A stretch of 58,587 nucleotides of DNA, taken from the NCBI GenBank assembly GCA_003988855.1, contig QYAI01000191.1, positions 1-58,587 on the forward strand, read 5' to 3'. The DNA is from Arachnopeziza araneosa (Eukaryota; Ascomycota; Leotiomycetes; Helotiales; Arachnopezizaceae). Of the stretch, positions 1 to 15,165 are shown in pieces (the first letter of the stretch is position 1; the number at the start of each line of letters is the position of its first letter). The notes beneath the pieces were generated by a model, which saw only the letters and a program-made list of their open reading frames with translations, was not told where the DNA came from and searched no databases. A program made the position numbers and the translations under genes.

Positions 1-240
1 AAAAAACTACTAAAATAGTAAAAATTATATAAAACTACTAAAATAGTAAAAACTAGTTTAATAAAATATTACTAAAATAGTATAAATATTAATAAAATAA
101 TAAAATAATAAAAAACTATTTTAGTAAAAAACTACTAAAATAGTATAAAACTATTATAAACTACTAAAATAATAAAAACTAATTTAAACTAATAAAATAT
201 TAAAAACTGTTTTAGTATTTATACTTCTAAAATAATATAA

Positions 241-337
241 ACTATTTTACTAATATAAAATTAATTTTTTTTAAAAATATTAAAAACTATTAAAATAAAA
301 TAAAAACTACTAAAATAGTAAAAACTATTTTATTAAT
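241..337 (+). repeat. Long-range duplicate of 26432-26527
   Basis: About 97 bases, starting ACTATTTTACTA and containing ATAAAATTAATTTTTTTT followed by AAAATAAAATAAAAACTACT, recur at 26432-26527. Mismatches and small length differences are few. A further partial copy starts near 26556. The T-run after ATAAAATTAA is a useful landmark. Confidence 0.7.
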
Positions 338-3300
338 GTAATAACATTAAAAAAATTTAATATAAATTATAGTAAAATAGTAAAAAAATATAATTTTAAT
401 AGAAAGTATCTTTAATAGTAAAACTAGTAAAATATAAAATATTAAAATAATATAAAAGTATTTTAATAGTGCAAAAACTATTTAATAGTATAAAACTACT
501 ATAATAGTAAAACTACTACAAAAATAAAAAAAATACTAAATAATAAAAACTACTTTATTAGTAAAACAACTAAAATAGTAAAATTATTAAAATAGTATAA
601 AACTACTAAAATTATTTTAAACTATGTTAAACTATTAAAATAATTTTAATTTATTTTATATTAAAAAGTAATAAAATAGTATTATTAGAATATTAAAGTA
701 GTAAAAATAGTTTTAGTAGTAAAACTACTAAAAAGTATTATTTTAATATTAAAATAGTATTTATTATTTTATTAGTGCAAAACTAGTAAACTTGTAAAAA
801 CTAGTAAAATAAAAAAACATTAATAGTAAAATAATATAAAAATAATACTAAAATAATAATAATAATTTTAATATTAAAATATTTTTACAATAATGTAAAA
901 CTATTAAAATAATATTGCAATAATATAAAACTATTTTAAACTACTAAAATAGTAAAAAAAATGTAAATACAAAAACTAGTAAAAAACTATAAAAATATTA
1001 TAATGTAAAAACTAATAAAATACTAAAATATTAAAATAGTAAAATTTATTTAAAATATTAAAATAGTAAAAACTGTTTTGCTAGTACAAACTATTAAACT
1101 AGTAAAAACTAAATTATTACTAAAAATTAAATTATTAATAAAAAATTGCAAAAATACTATAATAAAAAAAACTATTATATTAACGTAATATTACTAAAAG
1201 ACTATTTTAGTAAAAAGTATACTAAAGTAGTAAAATATTAATATTTTAATAAAAAGAAATTTTAGTATAAAAACTACTACCAAACTACTAAATACTAAAA
1301 AAAATACTTAAATAATAAAATAGTAAAAAAATAATAAAAATAGTTTAATAGTAAAACTAAAATATTATAAAACTATTAAAATATTAAATTGTTTTACTAG
1401 TACAAAACTAGTAAAATAATAAAAACTACTAAAATTGTAAAAACTATTAAAATAACAAAATATTTAAATAATATTAAAATATTAAAAACTATTAAACTAT
1501 TAAAAACTGTTTAGTAATAAAACTACTAAAAAACTAAAAATATTAAAATAGTATAAAATTTTTAAAATAAATCAAAACTATTACATTAATGTAAAACAAC
1601 TAAAATACTATAAAAATATTTAAAAATACTAAAATAACAACAACTATTTTAATAAAAAGCTACTAAAATAATAATAATATAAAAATAGTATAAACTATTT
1701 TAAAAACAAAATTACAAAAATAAAATAAATTAATTTACTAGTAAAAACTACAAAAACAGTATTAAAATAGTAAAAAACTACAAAAATATTATAATAAAAT
1801 AAACTATTATATTAACGCAATACTAGTAAAATATTAATATTTTAGTAAAACTAATTTTAATAGTAAAACTAATAAAACAAAAACTATTAAAAAAATATTA
1901 ACATATTAAAATAGTAAAAAACTATTATAATAGTATAAAACTATTAAAATAATATAAAATTATTTAAAACTACTAAAATAGCAAAAAATTAATATAATAT
2001 ATTTTACTAAAAAACTACTAAAATAGTAAATTATTTTACTAGTATAAAACTAGTAAACTAGTAAAAACAATTTTACTAATATAAAACTAATAAAATATTA
2101 AAAAATATATAAAAATAGTTTAAAAATAATTTAGTAATAAAATTACTAAAATAGTTAAAAAAAAAATATAATAGTAAAAACTACTAAAATATTAAAAACA
2201 ATTTTATTAGTATAAAACTACTAAAACTGTATTAAAACTGTATTAAACTATTTTAAACTACTTTAAACTACTTAAATAGTAAAAAACTACAAAAATAATA
2301 AAAACTATAAAAAAATAAAAAATATTTTAATAAAATATTACTAAAGTACTATAAAAGTATTATAAACTACTGAAATACTAAAAATACTAAAACAATATAA
2401 ACTACTAAAACAGTAAAAAAACTACTAAAATAATAAAACTATTTTAATAGTAAACTACTAAAATAGTAAAAACTAATTTAATAAAAAACTAGTAAAATAA
2501 TATAAATAATATAATACTAATAAAATAAAAAAACTAGTAAAATACTAAAAATACTAAAATATTTAAAACTACTAAAATAGCGTAAAAACTAATAAAATAA
2601 TAAAAACTATTTTATTAAAAACTACTAAAATAGTAAATTACTAAAATAATAATAAAATAGTAAAAAATTATTTAATAGTAAAACTACTAAAATAGTAAAA
2701 ATTATTTTAGTAATAAAGTATTTTAATAAAAAACTATTAAAATAATAAAAATTAATTAAGTAAAAAATTAATAAAATAATAAAAACTATTTTACTAGTAA
2801 AACTTACTAAAATACTAAAAAAATAATAAAATAGTAAAAACTACTAAAATAATAAACACTATTTAAATACTAAAACTACTAAAATAATATAAAATACTAA
2901 AAGTAATAAAAAATAATTAAAAACTGCAAAAATAGCATAAAAACTAGTAAAACAAAAAAAACAATTCTATTAGTAAAAAATTATTAAAATAGTAAAAACT
3001 ATTTAAATAAAAAACTACTAAAATAGTAAAATTATTAGAATAGTATAAAACTAGTAATATAATATAAAACAATTAAATAATTGTTAAACTACTAAAATAC
3101 TAAAATAGTTTTAAACTATTTTAATAAAATATTGCTAAAATAGTAAAAAACTACTAAAATAATATAAAAACAATTTAAGTAGTAAAACTACTAAAATATT
3201 AAAACTATTAAAATAATTTAAAACTATTTTAAACTGCTAGAATAATAAAATACATTATTAGTAAAAACTATTAATATAACAAAATAATAAAGCTAATTAA

Positions 3301-4206
3301 ATAGTAAAAACTACTACTATATTGTAAAAATACTAAAATAGTACAAAACTATTTAAAACAACTAAAATACTAATACTTGTTTTTTTAATAAAAAACTGTT
3401 AAAATAATAAAATAATAAAAACTATTCTAGTAGTAAAAATACTAAAATAGTAAAACTATTAAAATAATATTATTTTAATATTTTAATAGTACTAACTATT
3501 TTAATAAAAACTAATAAAATTATAAAAAAACTTTTAGTAGTAAAACTATTAAAATAGTAAAAAATATTTTACTAAAGCAAAATTAGTAAAATAGTAAAAA
3601 ACTATTTTAGTAGCAAATACTAAAATATTATTAAAATACTATAAAATTATTTTAAACTACTAAAATAGTAAAATAATTTACTTGTAAAAACTACTAACAT
3701 ATAAAAACAATGTTAAAATAACAAAATAATACAAAAACTACTAAAATAATAAAAAATAATTTTATTAAAATAAAACAACTAAAATAGTAAAAACTATTTT
3801 AGTAATAAAAATATTAAAATAATATAAACTAGTTTAATAATAAATTAATACTAAAATAATATAAAATAATAAAAAATTACTAAAATAATTAAAAACTACT
3901 AAAATAATAATAACTAGTTTAAAATATTAAAATAGTAAAAAAGTACTAAAATAATATAATATACTAAAATAATATTAAAATAGTAAAAAACTACTAAAAT
4001 AATTAAATAATAAAAAATAATAAAAAATATTGTAATAGTAAAACTACTAAAACAGTAAAAAATTACTAAACTACTAAAAAAATATTAAAATAATAATAAA
4101 ATAGTTAAATACTAAAAATACTAAAATAATATAAACTATATTAGTAGTAAAAAAATAAAAAAATAGTAAATACTATTTTAATAGTTAAAAACTACTAAAA
4201 TAGTAA

Positions 4207-4450
4207 AAACTACTTTACTAATATAAAACTACTAATATAATAAAAACTACTAGACTAATAAAAACTACTAAAATAGTAAAAACTATTTTATTACTACAAA
4301 ACTACTAAAATAATAAAAACTATTACTAAAAAGTAAAAATTACTAAAACAGTAAAAATTATTAAAATAATACAAAACTGCTAAAATAGTAAAAACTACAA
4401 AACTAGTAAAAAACTATTTTATTAGTAAAAAATACTAAAATATTATTAAT
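4207..4450 (+). repeat. Duplicate of 10371-10530, longer form
   Basis: TAATATAAAACTACTAATAT, TAATAAAAACTACTA and later AAACTGCTAAAATAGTAAAA plus ACTACAAAACTAGTAAAAAA occur in the same order near 10371-10530. The second locus lacks roughly 80 bases in the middle, so the two differ by an internal deletion or insertion. Confidence 0.6.
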
Positions 4451-4700
4451 ATAGTAAAAACTATTTTAAACTATTTTAATAGTAAAAAACTAGTAAAATG
4501 CTAAAATACTAAAAATAATTAAAAATATTTTAAACAACTAAAATATTAAAAACAATTTTAAACTACTAGAATTTAAAAACAATTTTAATAAAAATCTACT
4601 AAAATAGTAAACACTAATTTAATAGTAAAACTACGAAAATAATACTAAAATAATATAAAACTATTTTAAACTACTAAAATAATATAAAACTACTAATGTA

Positions 4701-4826
4701 AAATAAACTACGAAAGTATTAATTGTTGTAAAAATATTATTCTAATATTAAAATAGTAAAAACAATTCTACTAGTATAAAACTAGTAAACTACTAAAAAC
4801 TACTAAAATAATTTTAAACTATTTTA
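4701..4826 (+). repeat. Long-range duplicate of 30424-30549
   Basis: These 126 bases match 30424-30549 at the same length. Both contain AAATAAACTACGAAA, TATTAATTGTT and TACTAGTATAAAACTAGTAA. The similarity is far above the general satellite background. The downstream ends diverge. Confidence 0.7.
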
Positions 4827-7800
4827 GTAAAAAACTACTAAACTAGTAAAAACTTCTAAAATAATTTAAAACTATTTATATTGTTAAAATAATATTAATT
4901 TATTTTATGTTAAAAACTACAAAAATAGTAATAAAATATTTTACTAGTAAAAAAGATTTTAGTAGTATAAAACTACTAAAATAATATTATTTTAATATTA
5001 AAATAAAAAAAACTATATTAGTAGTAAAAGTATTAAAATAGTATAAAACTATTTTAAACTAATAAAATAGTAAAACTTATTTTAATAAAAAAATACTAAA
5101 ACAGTAAAAAAACTACTAAAATTAAAAAAACAATTATATTAGTATAAAACTACTAAAATAGTAAAATAATAAAACTACTAAAATAGTAAAAATTACGAAA
5201 ATAGTATTATTTTAATATTAAAACAATAAAAACTATTTTATTAGTAAAACTACAAAAAAATATAAAGCTACTAAAATACTAAAAACTAATTTAGTAGTAA
5301 AACTATTAAAATCGTAAAAAACTAATTTAATATTATAAAATTAAATTAATAATATAAAACAATTAAAATAAAATAAATTATTTTACTATTAAAAAACTAC
5401 AAAAATAATATAAACTAATTTATTAGTAAAAATTAATTTAAATTTAAATAATAAAATATTAATATATTAACGTAATAATAGTAAAAAAGTATTTTAATAT
5501 AAATTGTACTAAAACAATTAAAAAATATTATTTTAATAAAAAATAATTTTAGTAATAGAACTTCGAAAATATAAAATATTTAAATACTATAAAAATATTA
5601 AAATAATAGAAAATATTAAAAGTATATAAAAGTATAAAAATTATATAAAAACTACTAAAATTGTAAAAAATTACAAAAATAATAAAATAATACTAAACTT
5701 GTTAAAATATTTTTAGTAGCAAAACTACTAAAAAAGTAAAATAATTTAAACTACTAAAATAATTTAAAACTACTAAAAAAAAAATAATAATAATAAAAAA
5801 TAACAAAATAATTTAGTAGTATAAACTACTAAAATAGTATAAACTACTTAATAGTAAAAATACTATAAAAATACTATTTTAAACTGTTACAATAATATAA
5901 ATTTATTTTATATTAAAAACTAGAAAAATAGTAAAATAATAATATAAATAAAAACTATTAAAATATTAAAAAACTACTAAAATAATACTAAAATAATAAA
6001 ACACTATATTAAAACACTAAAATATTATTAAAATAATACAAAACTATTTTAAACTACAAAAATAGTATAAAATTTATAAAATAATAAAAAGAAGTTTAAA
6101 ATTAAAACTAGTAAACTACTAAAATAGTAAAAATAATTTTAATAAAAAACTACTAAAATATTATAAACTATTTTAATATAAAATACTAGAAATACTATAA
6201 AATAATAAAAAACTACTAAAACAGTAAAAACTAATTTAACAGTAAAACTTATAAAATAATATAAAATAATAAATAATATTTTAGTTAAAAAATACAAAAA
6301 TAATAAAAACTATTAAAATAACAAAATAATATAAAAATAATAAAAACTAACTTAATAGTAAAACTACTAAAATAGTAAAAAAAATTTAGTAAAAAACTTC
6401 TAAAATAATATAAAACTATGTTAAACTACTAAAATACTAGAAAAACTATTAAAATAATATAAAATATTATTAAAATATTAAAATATTAAAACTATAAAAA
6501 TTATATAAAAATTATAATATAATATAAACTAATTTAATACTAAAACTACTAAAATAGTAAATAAAAAAAAATTTAAGTAAAAAACTACTAAAATAATATA
6601 AATCTGTTTTAAACTAGTAAAATAGTATTAAAATAGTATAAAACTATATAAAACTACTGAAATAATAAAAACTATTTAATTAAACAACTACTAAAATAGT
6701 AAAAATAATTTTTTTAAAATACTACTTAAATAATATAAACTGTTTTAGTAATTAAACTATTAAAATATAGCTTTTTATACTAAAATGCTAAAATAAAACT
6801 AAAATACTAAAATAATTAAATACTAAAAAAATATAAAAATACAAAAAATGTACTAAAATAATATAAAACTACTAAAATATTAAAAAACTACTAAAATAAT
6901 ATAAAACTATTTTAATAGTAAATAACTACAAAAATAATAAAACTTATTTTAATATTTAAAAACTACAAAAATACTACAAACTTCTAAAATACTATAAATT
7001 AATTATTAGTACAAAATAATTTTAATAATAAAAAACTATTAAAATAGCAAATATAATTTTACTGAAATAATACTAAATTAGTAAAAACTATTATAATAGT
7101 ATAAACGTTTTTAATTAAAAATTACTAAAAAACTATAAACTAGTTTAATAATAAACTTTAATTTAATTTTAGTAGTATAATAATTAAAAAAATAAAAAAC
7201 TAATTTAGTAATAAAAACTACTAAAATAATAAAAAATTATTAATATAAAATAGAATATTTTAGTAGTAAAAGTACTAAAATAATACAAAATTATTAATAA
7301 TAAATAAACTATTAAAATAGTGTAAACTTAATAAAATAGTAAAACTTAAACTATTAGTAAAAAAAACTAATTTATTAATAAAAACTAATTTATGTTTAAA
7401 TAAAATAAACTATAAAATTAACGTAATAATAGTAAAAGCTACTTTATTATAAATTATTCTAAAATCGTAAAAACTACTAAAATAATAAAAACAATTCTAA
7501 TATTAAAATTATTACAATAGTATAAAACTACTAGAATAATATAAATAATTTTAATAGTAAAAAAATACTACAATAAGAAATATTGCTAAAATAATTAAAA
7601 TAGTTTTAGTTTTAAAAATACTAAAACAATAAAAACAAATTTAGTAGTAAAACTACTAAAATATAAATTATTATAAACTATAAAAATAGTATAAAACTGT
7701 TTTAATAGTAAAAATATTATTAAAAAAGTAAAAACTATTTTATTGTTGCAAAACTACTAAAATAGTAAAAGCTACAAAAATAATAAAAACTACTAAAATA

Positions 7801-8090
7801 ACAAAAACTATTTAATTATTAAAACTACTAAAATAGTAAAAATTAATTTAATAAAAAAAATACAATTAATTTTAACATTACAAATATTAAGTAAAATAAT
7901 TTAGTAGTAAAAACTACTAAAATAGTAAAAACTACTTAATTAGTATAAAATTACTAAAATAGTAAAAATTATTTTAGTAATAAAATTATTAAAAAACTAA
8001 AAAATTACTAAAATAGTATAAAACTACTAAAATAATACAAAAATAATATAAAACTATTACTATATTGTAAAAATATTAAAATATTAAAAA

Positions 8091-8141
8091 ACTACTAAAA
8101 TAATAAAACTACTAAAATAATAAAACTACTAAAATAATAAA
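8091..8141 (+). repeat. 17-bp tandem repeat, 3 copies
   Basis: The 17-base unit ACTACTAAAATAATAAA occurs three times in a row (starts 8091, 8108, 8125). It is a direct view of the basic satellite unit in a recently copied state. Confidence 0.9.
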
Positions 8142-11100
8142 ATAGAAAAAAAAGTATTTTAATAATAAAAATTATTTTATTAAAAAACTATTAAAATAAA
8201 ATAAAACTATTATAAACTACAAAAATAGTATTAAATATTAAAATATTATAAAACTACTTTAAACTAATTTATTAATATTAACTAATTTAATAGTACAAAA
8301 GTACAAAAATAGTAAAAACTATTTTTAATAAAAAAGTACTAAAATAATATAAACTATATTAATAGTAAAAACTTTTAAAATAATTAAAATTATTTTAATA
8401 TTACAAAAATCGTAAAATCGTAAAAACTATGTTATTATTTAAAAATACTAAAATAGTAAAAACTAATTTAGTAGTAAAACTACTAAAATAGTATAAACTA
8501 TTTTAAACTACTAAAACAGTAAAAAATATTTTATTAACAATTTACTAAACTAGTATAAACAATTTTAATAGTATAAAACTACTAAAATAATATTAATATT
8601 ATATAAAACTATGTTAAACTACTAGAATAGTAAAAACTATTTAATTAGAATAAAAATATTAAAATAATATAAAACTTTTTTAAATTATTAAAATACAAAA
8701 AAAAATACTAAAAATAATATAAAATAATAAAAAACTATTTTAGTAAAAATTATTACAATAGCGTAAAACTACTAAACAATATAAATAACTTTAATAGTAA
8801 AAATACTAAAATAGTAAAAATATTAAAATAATACTAAAATAATTTAAAAGTAATAAGATAATTTAAAATTATTAAAATAATAAAGTACTTTAATAATAAA
8901 AACTACTAAAATAACACTAAAAAAATATAAAACAATTTTAAACTACTAAAAAAATATTAAAACAATAAAGAAAAATTTTAATAGTAAAAAATAATAATAA
9001 TAATAATAATAACATTAATATTTAAGCTACTAAAATTTAAATATTATATTTTATATTAAAACAGTAAAAAAGTATTAAAATGCGAAAATACTAAAATACT
9101 AACAAAATAATAAAATAATAAAAATATTTTAATACTAAAACTACTAAAATATTACATTTTATACTAAAATAATATAAAACTGTTAAAGTAGTAAAAAACT
9201 ATTTTACTAGTAAAAAACATTTAAAATACTATAAACTATTTTAAACTATTAAAATAGTAAAAATTATTGCAATAATGTAAAACTACTTTAATAATAAAAA
9301 CTACTTTAATAAAAAAAACTGCTAAAATAGTATTTAAAAAAATAAAATAAGTAATAAATAAATAAAACACTACTAAAATACTAAAATACTAAAAAAGTAC
9401 TAAAACTACTAAAATACTAAAATACTAAAAAAATACTAAAAAATGTTTTAATAGTGAAAAACTACTAAAAATTAATAAAGTACTTAATAAAATAATTAAA
9501 ACAATAAAAACTACTAAAATATAAAAAATATTTAAATATAAAAACTACTAAAATAATAAAAAATATTTTTATTAGTAAAATAATAAAAAAAGTATTAAAA
9601 AATTAAAAAAAGTATTAAACTACTAAAAACTACAAAAATAGTAAAAAACTACTAAAATATTATAAACTTATTAAAATAGTATAAGCTATTTTAAACTATT
9701 GAAATAGTAAAACTTATTTTATTAGTAAAAAACTAATTTAATAGTACGTTAGTAAAAACTACTAAAAAGTACTAAAATAGTAAAAAACTAATAAAATAGT
9801 AAAAAAACAATCTTATTAGTAACAAACAATTTTATTACTAAAAAACTAATAAAATAATAAAAACTAGTAATTTAATAAACTACTAAAAAAGCAAAAAATA
9901 ATACTAAAATATTAAAAACTAATTTAGTAGTAAAACTACTAAAATAATTTAAACTAGTTTAGTAGTAAAACTACTAAAGTAATATAAATTTTTTATAGTA
10001 TAAAACTATTTTAAACTACTAAAATAGTTAAAGCTATTTTAAAAAAATATTAATAAAATAATAAAATCGTAAATAAATATTCTAACAATAAAACTATTAA
10101 CAAAGTAATTTAAAACAAATTAACATAATAAAAATTGTTTTAGTATTTTAACTATTAAAAAAATAAAAAAATAATTTAGTAGTATAAACTACTTAATAGT
10201 AAAAATAGTATTAAAATAGTAAAAACTAGTAAATTACTAAAAACTACTAAAATAATAAAAACTATAAATTTAGTAAAAACTATTTTGTAAAAAAACTACT
10301 AAAATAGCAAAAACTAATTTAATAGTATAAAACTGTTTTAATAGTAAAAAAACTACTAAAATAGTAAAAACTAATTTGCTAATATAAAACTACTAATATA
10401 ATAAAAACTACTATACTAGTAAAAACTACTAAAATAGTAAAATTATTAAAATACTACAAAACTGCTAAAATAGTAAAAACTACAAAACTAGTAAAAAACA
10501 ATTTTATTAGTAAAAAATACTAAAATAATATAAATAATTTTATTAGTAAAATAGTAGTAAAATATTGTAAAAAAACTTTAAACTATTTTAAATTACTAAA
10601 ATAGTAAAAACTAATTTTAATAGCAATAATTATTAAAATTATAAAAAAATAAAAAATAAAAATTTAATTTAATAGTAAAACTATTAAAACAATAAAAAAA
10701 ATTACTATTAAAATATTATAGCAATATTGTAAAATTAGTAAAATAATACTAAAATAGTATAAAACTATTTTAAAGTACTAAAATATTAAAAATTATTTTA
10801 TTAATATAAAGCTATTAGAAAAATAAAAAAAATAAAGTAGTTTAATAGTAAAACTACTAAAACAATACTTACATTAATAAAACATTAAAAACAATATTAA
10901 AAAAATTAGTAATAAAACTACTAAAATAGTTAGAAATTAAATTAAATATTTAAAAACGTAATAAAATAATAAAAACTTATTTTATTAATATTAAACTTTT
11001 AATATAAAATAAACTATTAATATAAAATAACATATTTAAGTAGTAAACTTACTAAAACAGTAAAAATACTAAAAAATTAAAAAACTACTAAAAAAATAAA

Positions 11101-11413
11101 AAAAAATTAATAGAAAAAAACTACTAAAATATTAAAAACTATTTTACTAAAATAATATTAAAATAGTAAAAATTATTTTAATAATAAAATTATTAAAATA
11201 ATATAAACAGTTTTAATAGTAAAACTACTAAAAATTTCAAAAAATACTAAAATATTACAAACTGCTAAAATAAATTAAAGTTATTAAAATTGTATAAAAT
11301 TACTAAAATACTACTAAAATAGTGTAAAACAATTTTAATAAAAAACTACTAAAATATTTAAAAAATACTAAAATAATATAAAACTATTCTATATTAGTAA
11401 TATTTTAAAAAAA

Positions 11414-11460
11414 ACTACTAAAATAATAAAAACTATTTTAGTAGTAAAACTACTAAAATA
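11414..11460. repeat. Inverted-repeat triplet showing both core orientations
   Basis: ACTACTAAAATA (11414-11425), TATTTTAGTAGT (11434-11445) and ACTACTAAAATA (11449-11460) alternate. The middle arm can pair perfectly over 12 bases with either neighbour, with loops of 8 or 3 bases. It is one of the clearest examples of the flip-flop core arrangement of satellite 1. Confidence 0.9.
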
Positions 11461-12101
11461 AAAAAAACAATTTTAATATTTAAATTACTAAAATATTAAA
11501 AACTATTAATATAATAAAAACAGTTTTAGTAGTAAAACTACTAAAGTAGTAAAAAAAATATTAAAAAGTAAAAATTACTAAAATCTTACAAATTTAATTT
11601 ATTAATAAAACTACTAAAAAAATATAAACTATTTTATTAAAGAAATACTAAAATATTATTAAATATTAAAATATTAAAAAACTAATAAACTAATAAAAAA
11701 ATAAAAAACTACTTAAATACTGCAAATTTGTTAAAATAGTATTAAAATAATATTAAACAATTTTAAACTGTTAAAATAATATAAAATAGTAAAAAACTAT
11801 TTAAATAATATAAACTATTTTAGTATTAAATTTTTTTAAATAACAAGCTACTAAAATAGTAAAAACTACTAAAACAGTAAAAACTATTTTAGTAAAAAAT
11901 TGTTAAAAAAGTATAAAACTAGTTTAGACTATTTAAATAGTAAAAAAATGCAAAAATAATACAAAATTACTAAAATTATTTAAAATTATTAATATAATAC
12001 AAACTAGTTTAATAATAAACTACTAAATTATGAAAAACTACTAAAATTATTTAAAACATTATAATAATACTAAAATAGTATAAAATTATTTTAAACAATT
12101 A

Positions 12102-12271
12102 AAATAATATAAATAAATTTCTGTTATATTAACAACTACAAAAATAGTAAAAACAAAAGTATTAATACAAACTACTAAAATAGCGAAATAGTATTGTTGT
12201 AATTTTACTAATAAAATACTAAAAACTAATAAACAACTAAAAAGTAATAAAATACTAAAAACTACTAAAAT
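12102..12271 (+). repeat. 170-bp duplicate of 15431-15599
   Basis: This segment matches 15431-15599 closely, with about a dozen differences by eye. Shared landmarks are AATATAAATAAATTT, GTTATATTAA, AAAAACAAAAGTATTA and the unusual AGTATTGTTGTAATTTTACT. The two lie 3.3 kb apart in the same orientation. The left part is a family D variant. Confidence 0.8.
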
Positions 12272-13272
12272 AATAAAAACTATTTTAATAAAAAACTACT
12301 AAAATAATAAAAACTATTTAAATAATACAGCTACTAAAACAATACAAACTAATTTAATAGTAAAACTACTAAAAAACTACTAAAATAATATAAAACTATT
12401 TAAAACTACTAAAATATTAAAAAGCTAATAAAACTACTAAAATAATAAAATAGTAAATTTTTTTTTAAATAATATAAAATTTTTTACTAAAAAACTACTA
12501 AAATAATATTATAATAATAAAAGTAATTTTAGTAGTAAAACTACGAAAATATTAAAAAAGTATTAAAACAATGTAAATAATTTTAGTATTAAAACTACTA
12601 AAATAATATAAACTATATTAGTAAAAAACTAATAAAATAGTAAAAACTAGTAAAATAGTTAAATACTAAAATAATAATAAAATAATAGAAAAATTTTAAT
12701 ACTAAAATAATATAAACTAATTTAGTAGTAAAAATACTAAAATAGTAAAAATTAGTAAAAACTATTTTAGTAAAATAACTAGTAAAATAACTAAAAAATA
12801 ATAAAAAATAATTTTAATAGTATAAAACTATTAAAATAATATAAAACTATTTAAAATTACTAAAGTAATAAAATAATTTACTAGTATAAAACTACTAAAA
12901 TAGTAAAAAATTATTTTATTAGTACAAAACTACTAAAATAGCATAAATTTAATTTAGTAAAAAACTATTAACATAGTATAAGACTATTTTAAACTACTAA
13001 AATACTAAATTAATAAAACTAATTTTAGCATTAAAACTAGTAAAATATTAAAATAATACAAAAACTAATAAAAGTGTTAAAAAAAAACTAACGAAATAAT
13101 AAAAGTTATTTTAGTAGTAAAACTACTAAAAAACTATAAAAATAATAAAAACTATTAAAGTACGAAATTAATAAAATAGTATAAAACTGTTTTAAACTAC
13201 TAAAATATTTAAAAAAATCTACTAAAATAATAAAAAGTATTATAGTAGTAAAACTACTAAAACAGTAAAACT

Positions 13273-13367
13273 AATTTACTAATATAAAATAAGTTTACTA
13301 ATATAAAACAAGTTTACTAATATAAAACAAGTTTACTAATATAAAACAAGTTTACTAATATAAAACT
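13273..13367 (+). repeat. 19-bp tandem repeat, 5 copies
   Basis: The unit AGTTTACTAATATAAAACA recurs at 13292, 13311, 13330 and 13349, with a diverged first unit at 13273. The central three are identical, so this array expanded recently compared with its surroundings. Confidence 0.92.
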
Positions 13368-14971
13368 ATTAGAATATTAAAAAACAAATAAAATAATACT
13401 AAAATAGTAAAAATTATTATAATAAAAAGTACTAAAATAATATAAAATTATTTTAAACTACTAAAGTAATATTAACTACTAAAACATTATAAAACTATTA
13501 GTATAGAATAAGCTATTTTAGTAGTAAAACTACTAAAACAATATAAACTATTAAAATAATAAAAATAATTCTAGTATTAAAAATAGTAAAATTACTAAAA
13601 TAATATAAAGTTACTAAAATATTAAAAAATATTTTATTAGTTAAAAAGTATTCAAATAGTTTAAAAATATTTAATATTAAAAAACTATTACTATAGTATA
13701 AAATTATTAAAATAATACAAAAATATTTTAAACTATTAAAATAACAAAATAATAAAAAAAGTAAAAAATAAATAAAAATTATTCTAGTCGTAAAATAACT
13801 AAAATATTAAAAACTATTTTACTAGTAAAAAGATATTAAAAAAATTTAAAAAAATTTAACAATAAAAATTAATTTACTAGTAAAAACTACTAAAATAGTA
13901 AAAAACTACAAAAATACTATTAACTACTAAATATAATATAAAATAATAAAAACTATTTTAGTATACAACTACAAAAATAGTAAAAACTAGTAAAACAGTA
14001 AATTATTAAATATTAAAAACTATTTTAATAAAAAACTACAAAAATAATATAAAACAATTTTATTATTGTAAAACTAAAACAATAGTATAAAACTACTAAA
14101 ATAATACAAAAATATTAAAAACAATTTTAAACTATTAAAAAAATAAAAAGCTAATTTAATAGTAAAAAACTATTAAAAAAGTAAAAAACTATTTTAGTAG
14201 TAATTTTACGAAAATAGTAAAAGTATTAAAACTACTAAAAAATATAAACTACTAAAAAACTATTTTAGTAAAAAACTATTATAATAAAAAACTATTAAAA
14301 CAATAAAAAACTATTTTAATAAAAAACGATTTTAATAAAAAAACTTCTAAAATAATATAAAACTAGTAAAAACTAATTTAGTAGTAAAACTACTAAACTA
14401 GTATTATTTTAATATTTTAATATTAAAAACTGTTTTACTAGTAAAAAACTAATAAAATAACGAAATATTATTTTAGTAATTAGTTACTAAAAACTACTAA
14501 AATAATATAAACTAATTTAATAGTAAAACTACTAAAATACTAAAATAATATTTAAATAATAAACTACTAAAAACTAATAAAATAAATACAAAGTATTTAA
14601 CTAGTAAAAACTACTAAAATAGCTAAAAAATATTTTAGTAAGAAATACTAAAATGTTACTAAAATAATATAAAACTATTTTAAACTACTAAAACAGTTAA
14701 AAAAATTGTAAAATAGTAAAAAACTACTAAAATAAAATAATACTACTAAAATAATACTAAAATATTATTAACTATCTTAATAGCAAAATTACGAAAATCG
14801 TAAATTACTAAAATAATAATAAAATAATATAAACTATTTTAACAGTAAAAACTACTTTATTAGTAAAACTATTAATAAAGTAAAAAAGTATTATAAACTA
14901 CTAAAAAACTACAAAAATAATATAAAATTTACTAAAATAGTACAAAACTATTTTAAATTACAAAAGTAAAT

Positions 14972-15165
14972 AAAAATTAATTTTAATAGTAAAAATTAAT
15001 TTTAATAGTAAAAATTAATTTTAATAGTAAAAATTAATTTTAATAGTAAAAATTAATTTTAATAGNNNNNNNNAATTAATTTTAATAGTAAAAATTAATT
15101 TTAATAGTAAAAATTAATTTTAATAGTAAAAATTAATTTTAATAGTAAAAATTAATTTTAATAGT
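14972..15165 (+). repeat. 19-bp tandem repeat, at least 10 copies, with assembly gap
   Basis: The unit AAAAATTAATTTTAATAGT starts at 14972, 14991, 15010, 15029 and 15048. After the N run it starts at 15071 (first bases hidden), 15090, 15109, 15128 and 15147. All visible copies are identical. The core TTAATTTTAA is near-palindromic. Visible copy number is a minimum because the gap sits in the middle. Confidence 0.95.
15066..15073. other. Assembly gap (8 N) inside the 19-bp array
   Basis: Eight N interrupt the identical 19-bp units. The phase on the two sides needs 4 bases here, or 4 plus a multiple of 19, not 8. The N run is therefore a placeholder and the real number of repeats is unknown. 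Confidence 0.95.

Noticed and set aside
1..60. Telomere at the window edges
   Set aside because: No TTAGGG-type or other G-rich telomeric repeat is present at either end.
13273..15165. CRISPR-like regularly spaced repeats
   Set aside because: The 19-bp units are directly adjacent with no unique spacers, and the context is eukaryotic satellite.
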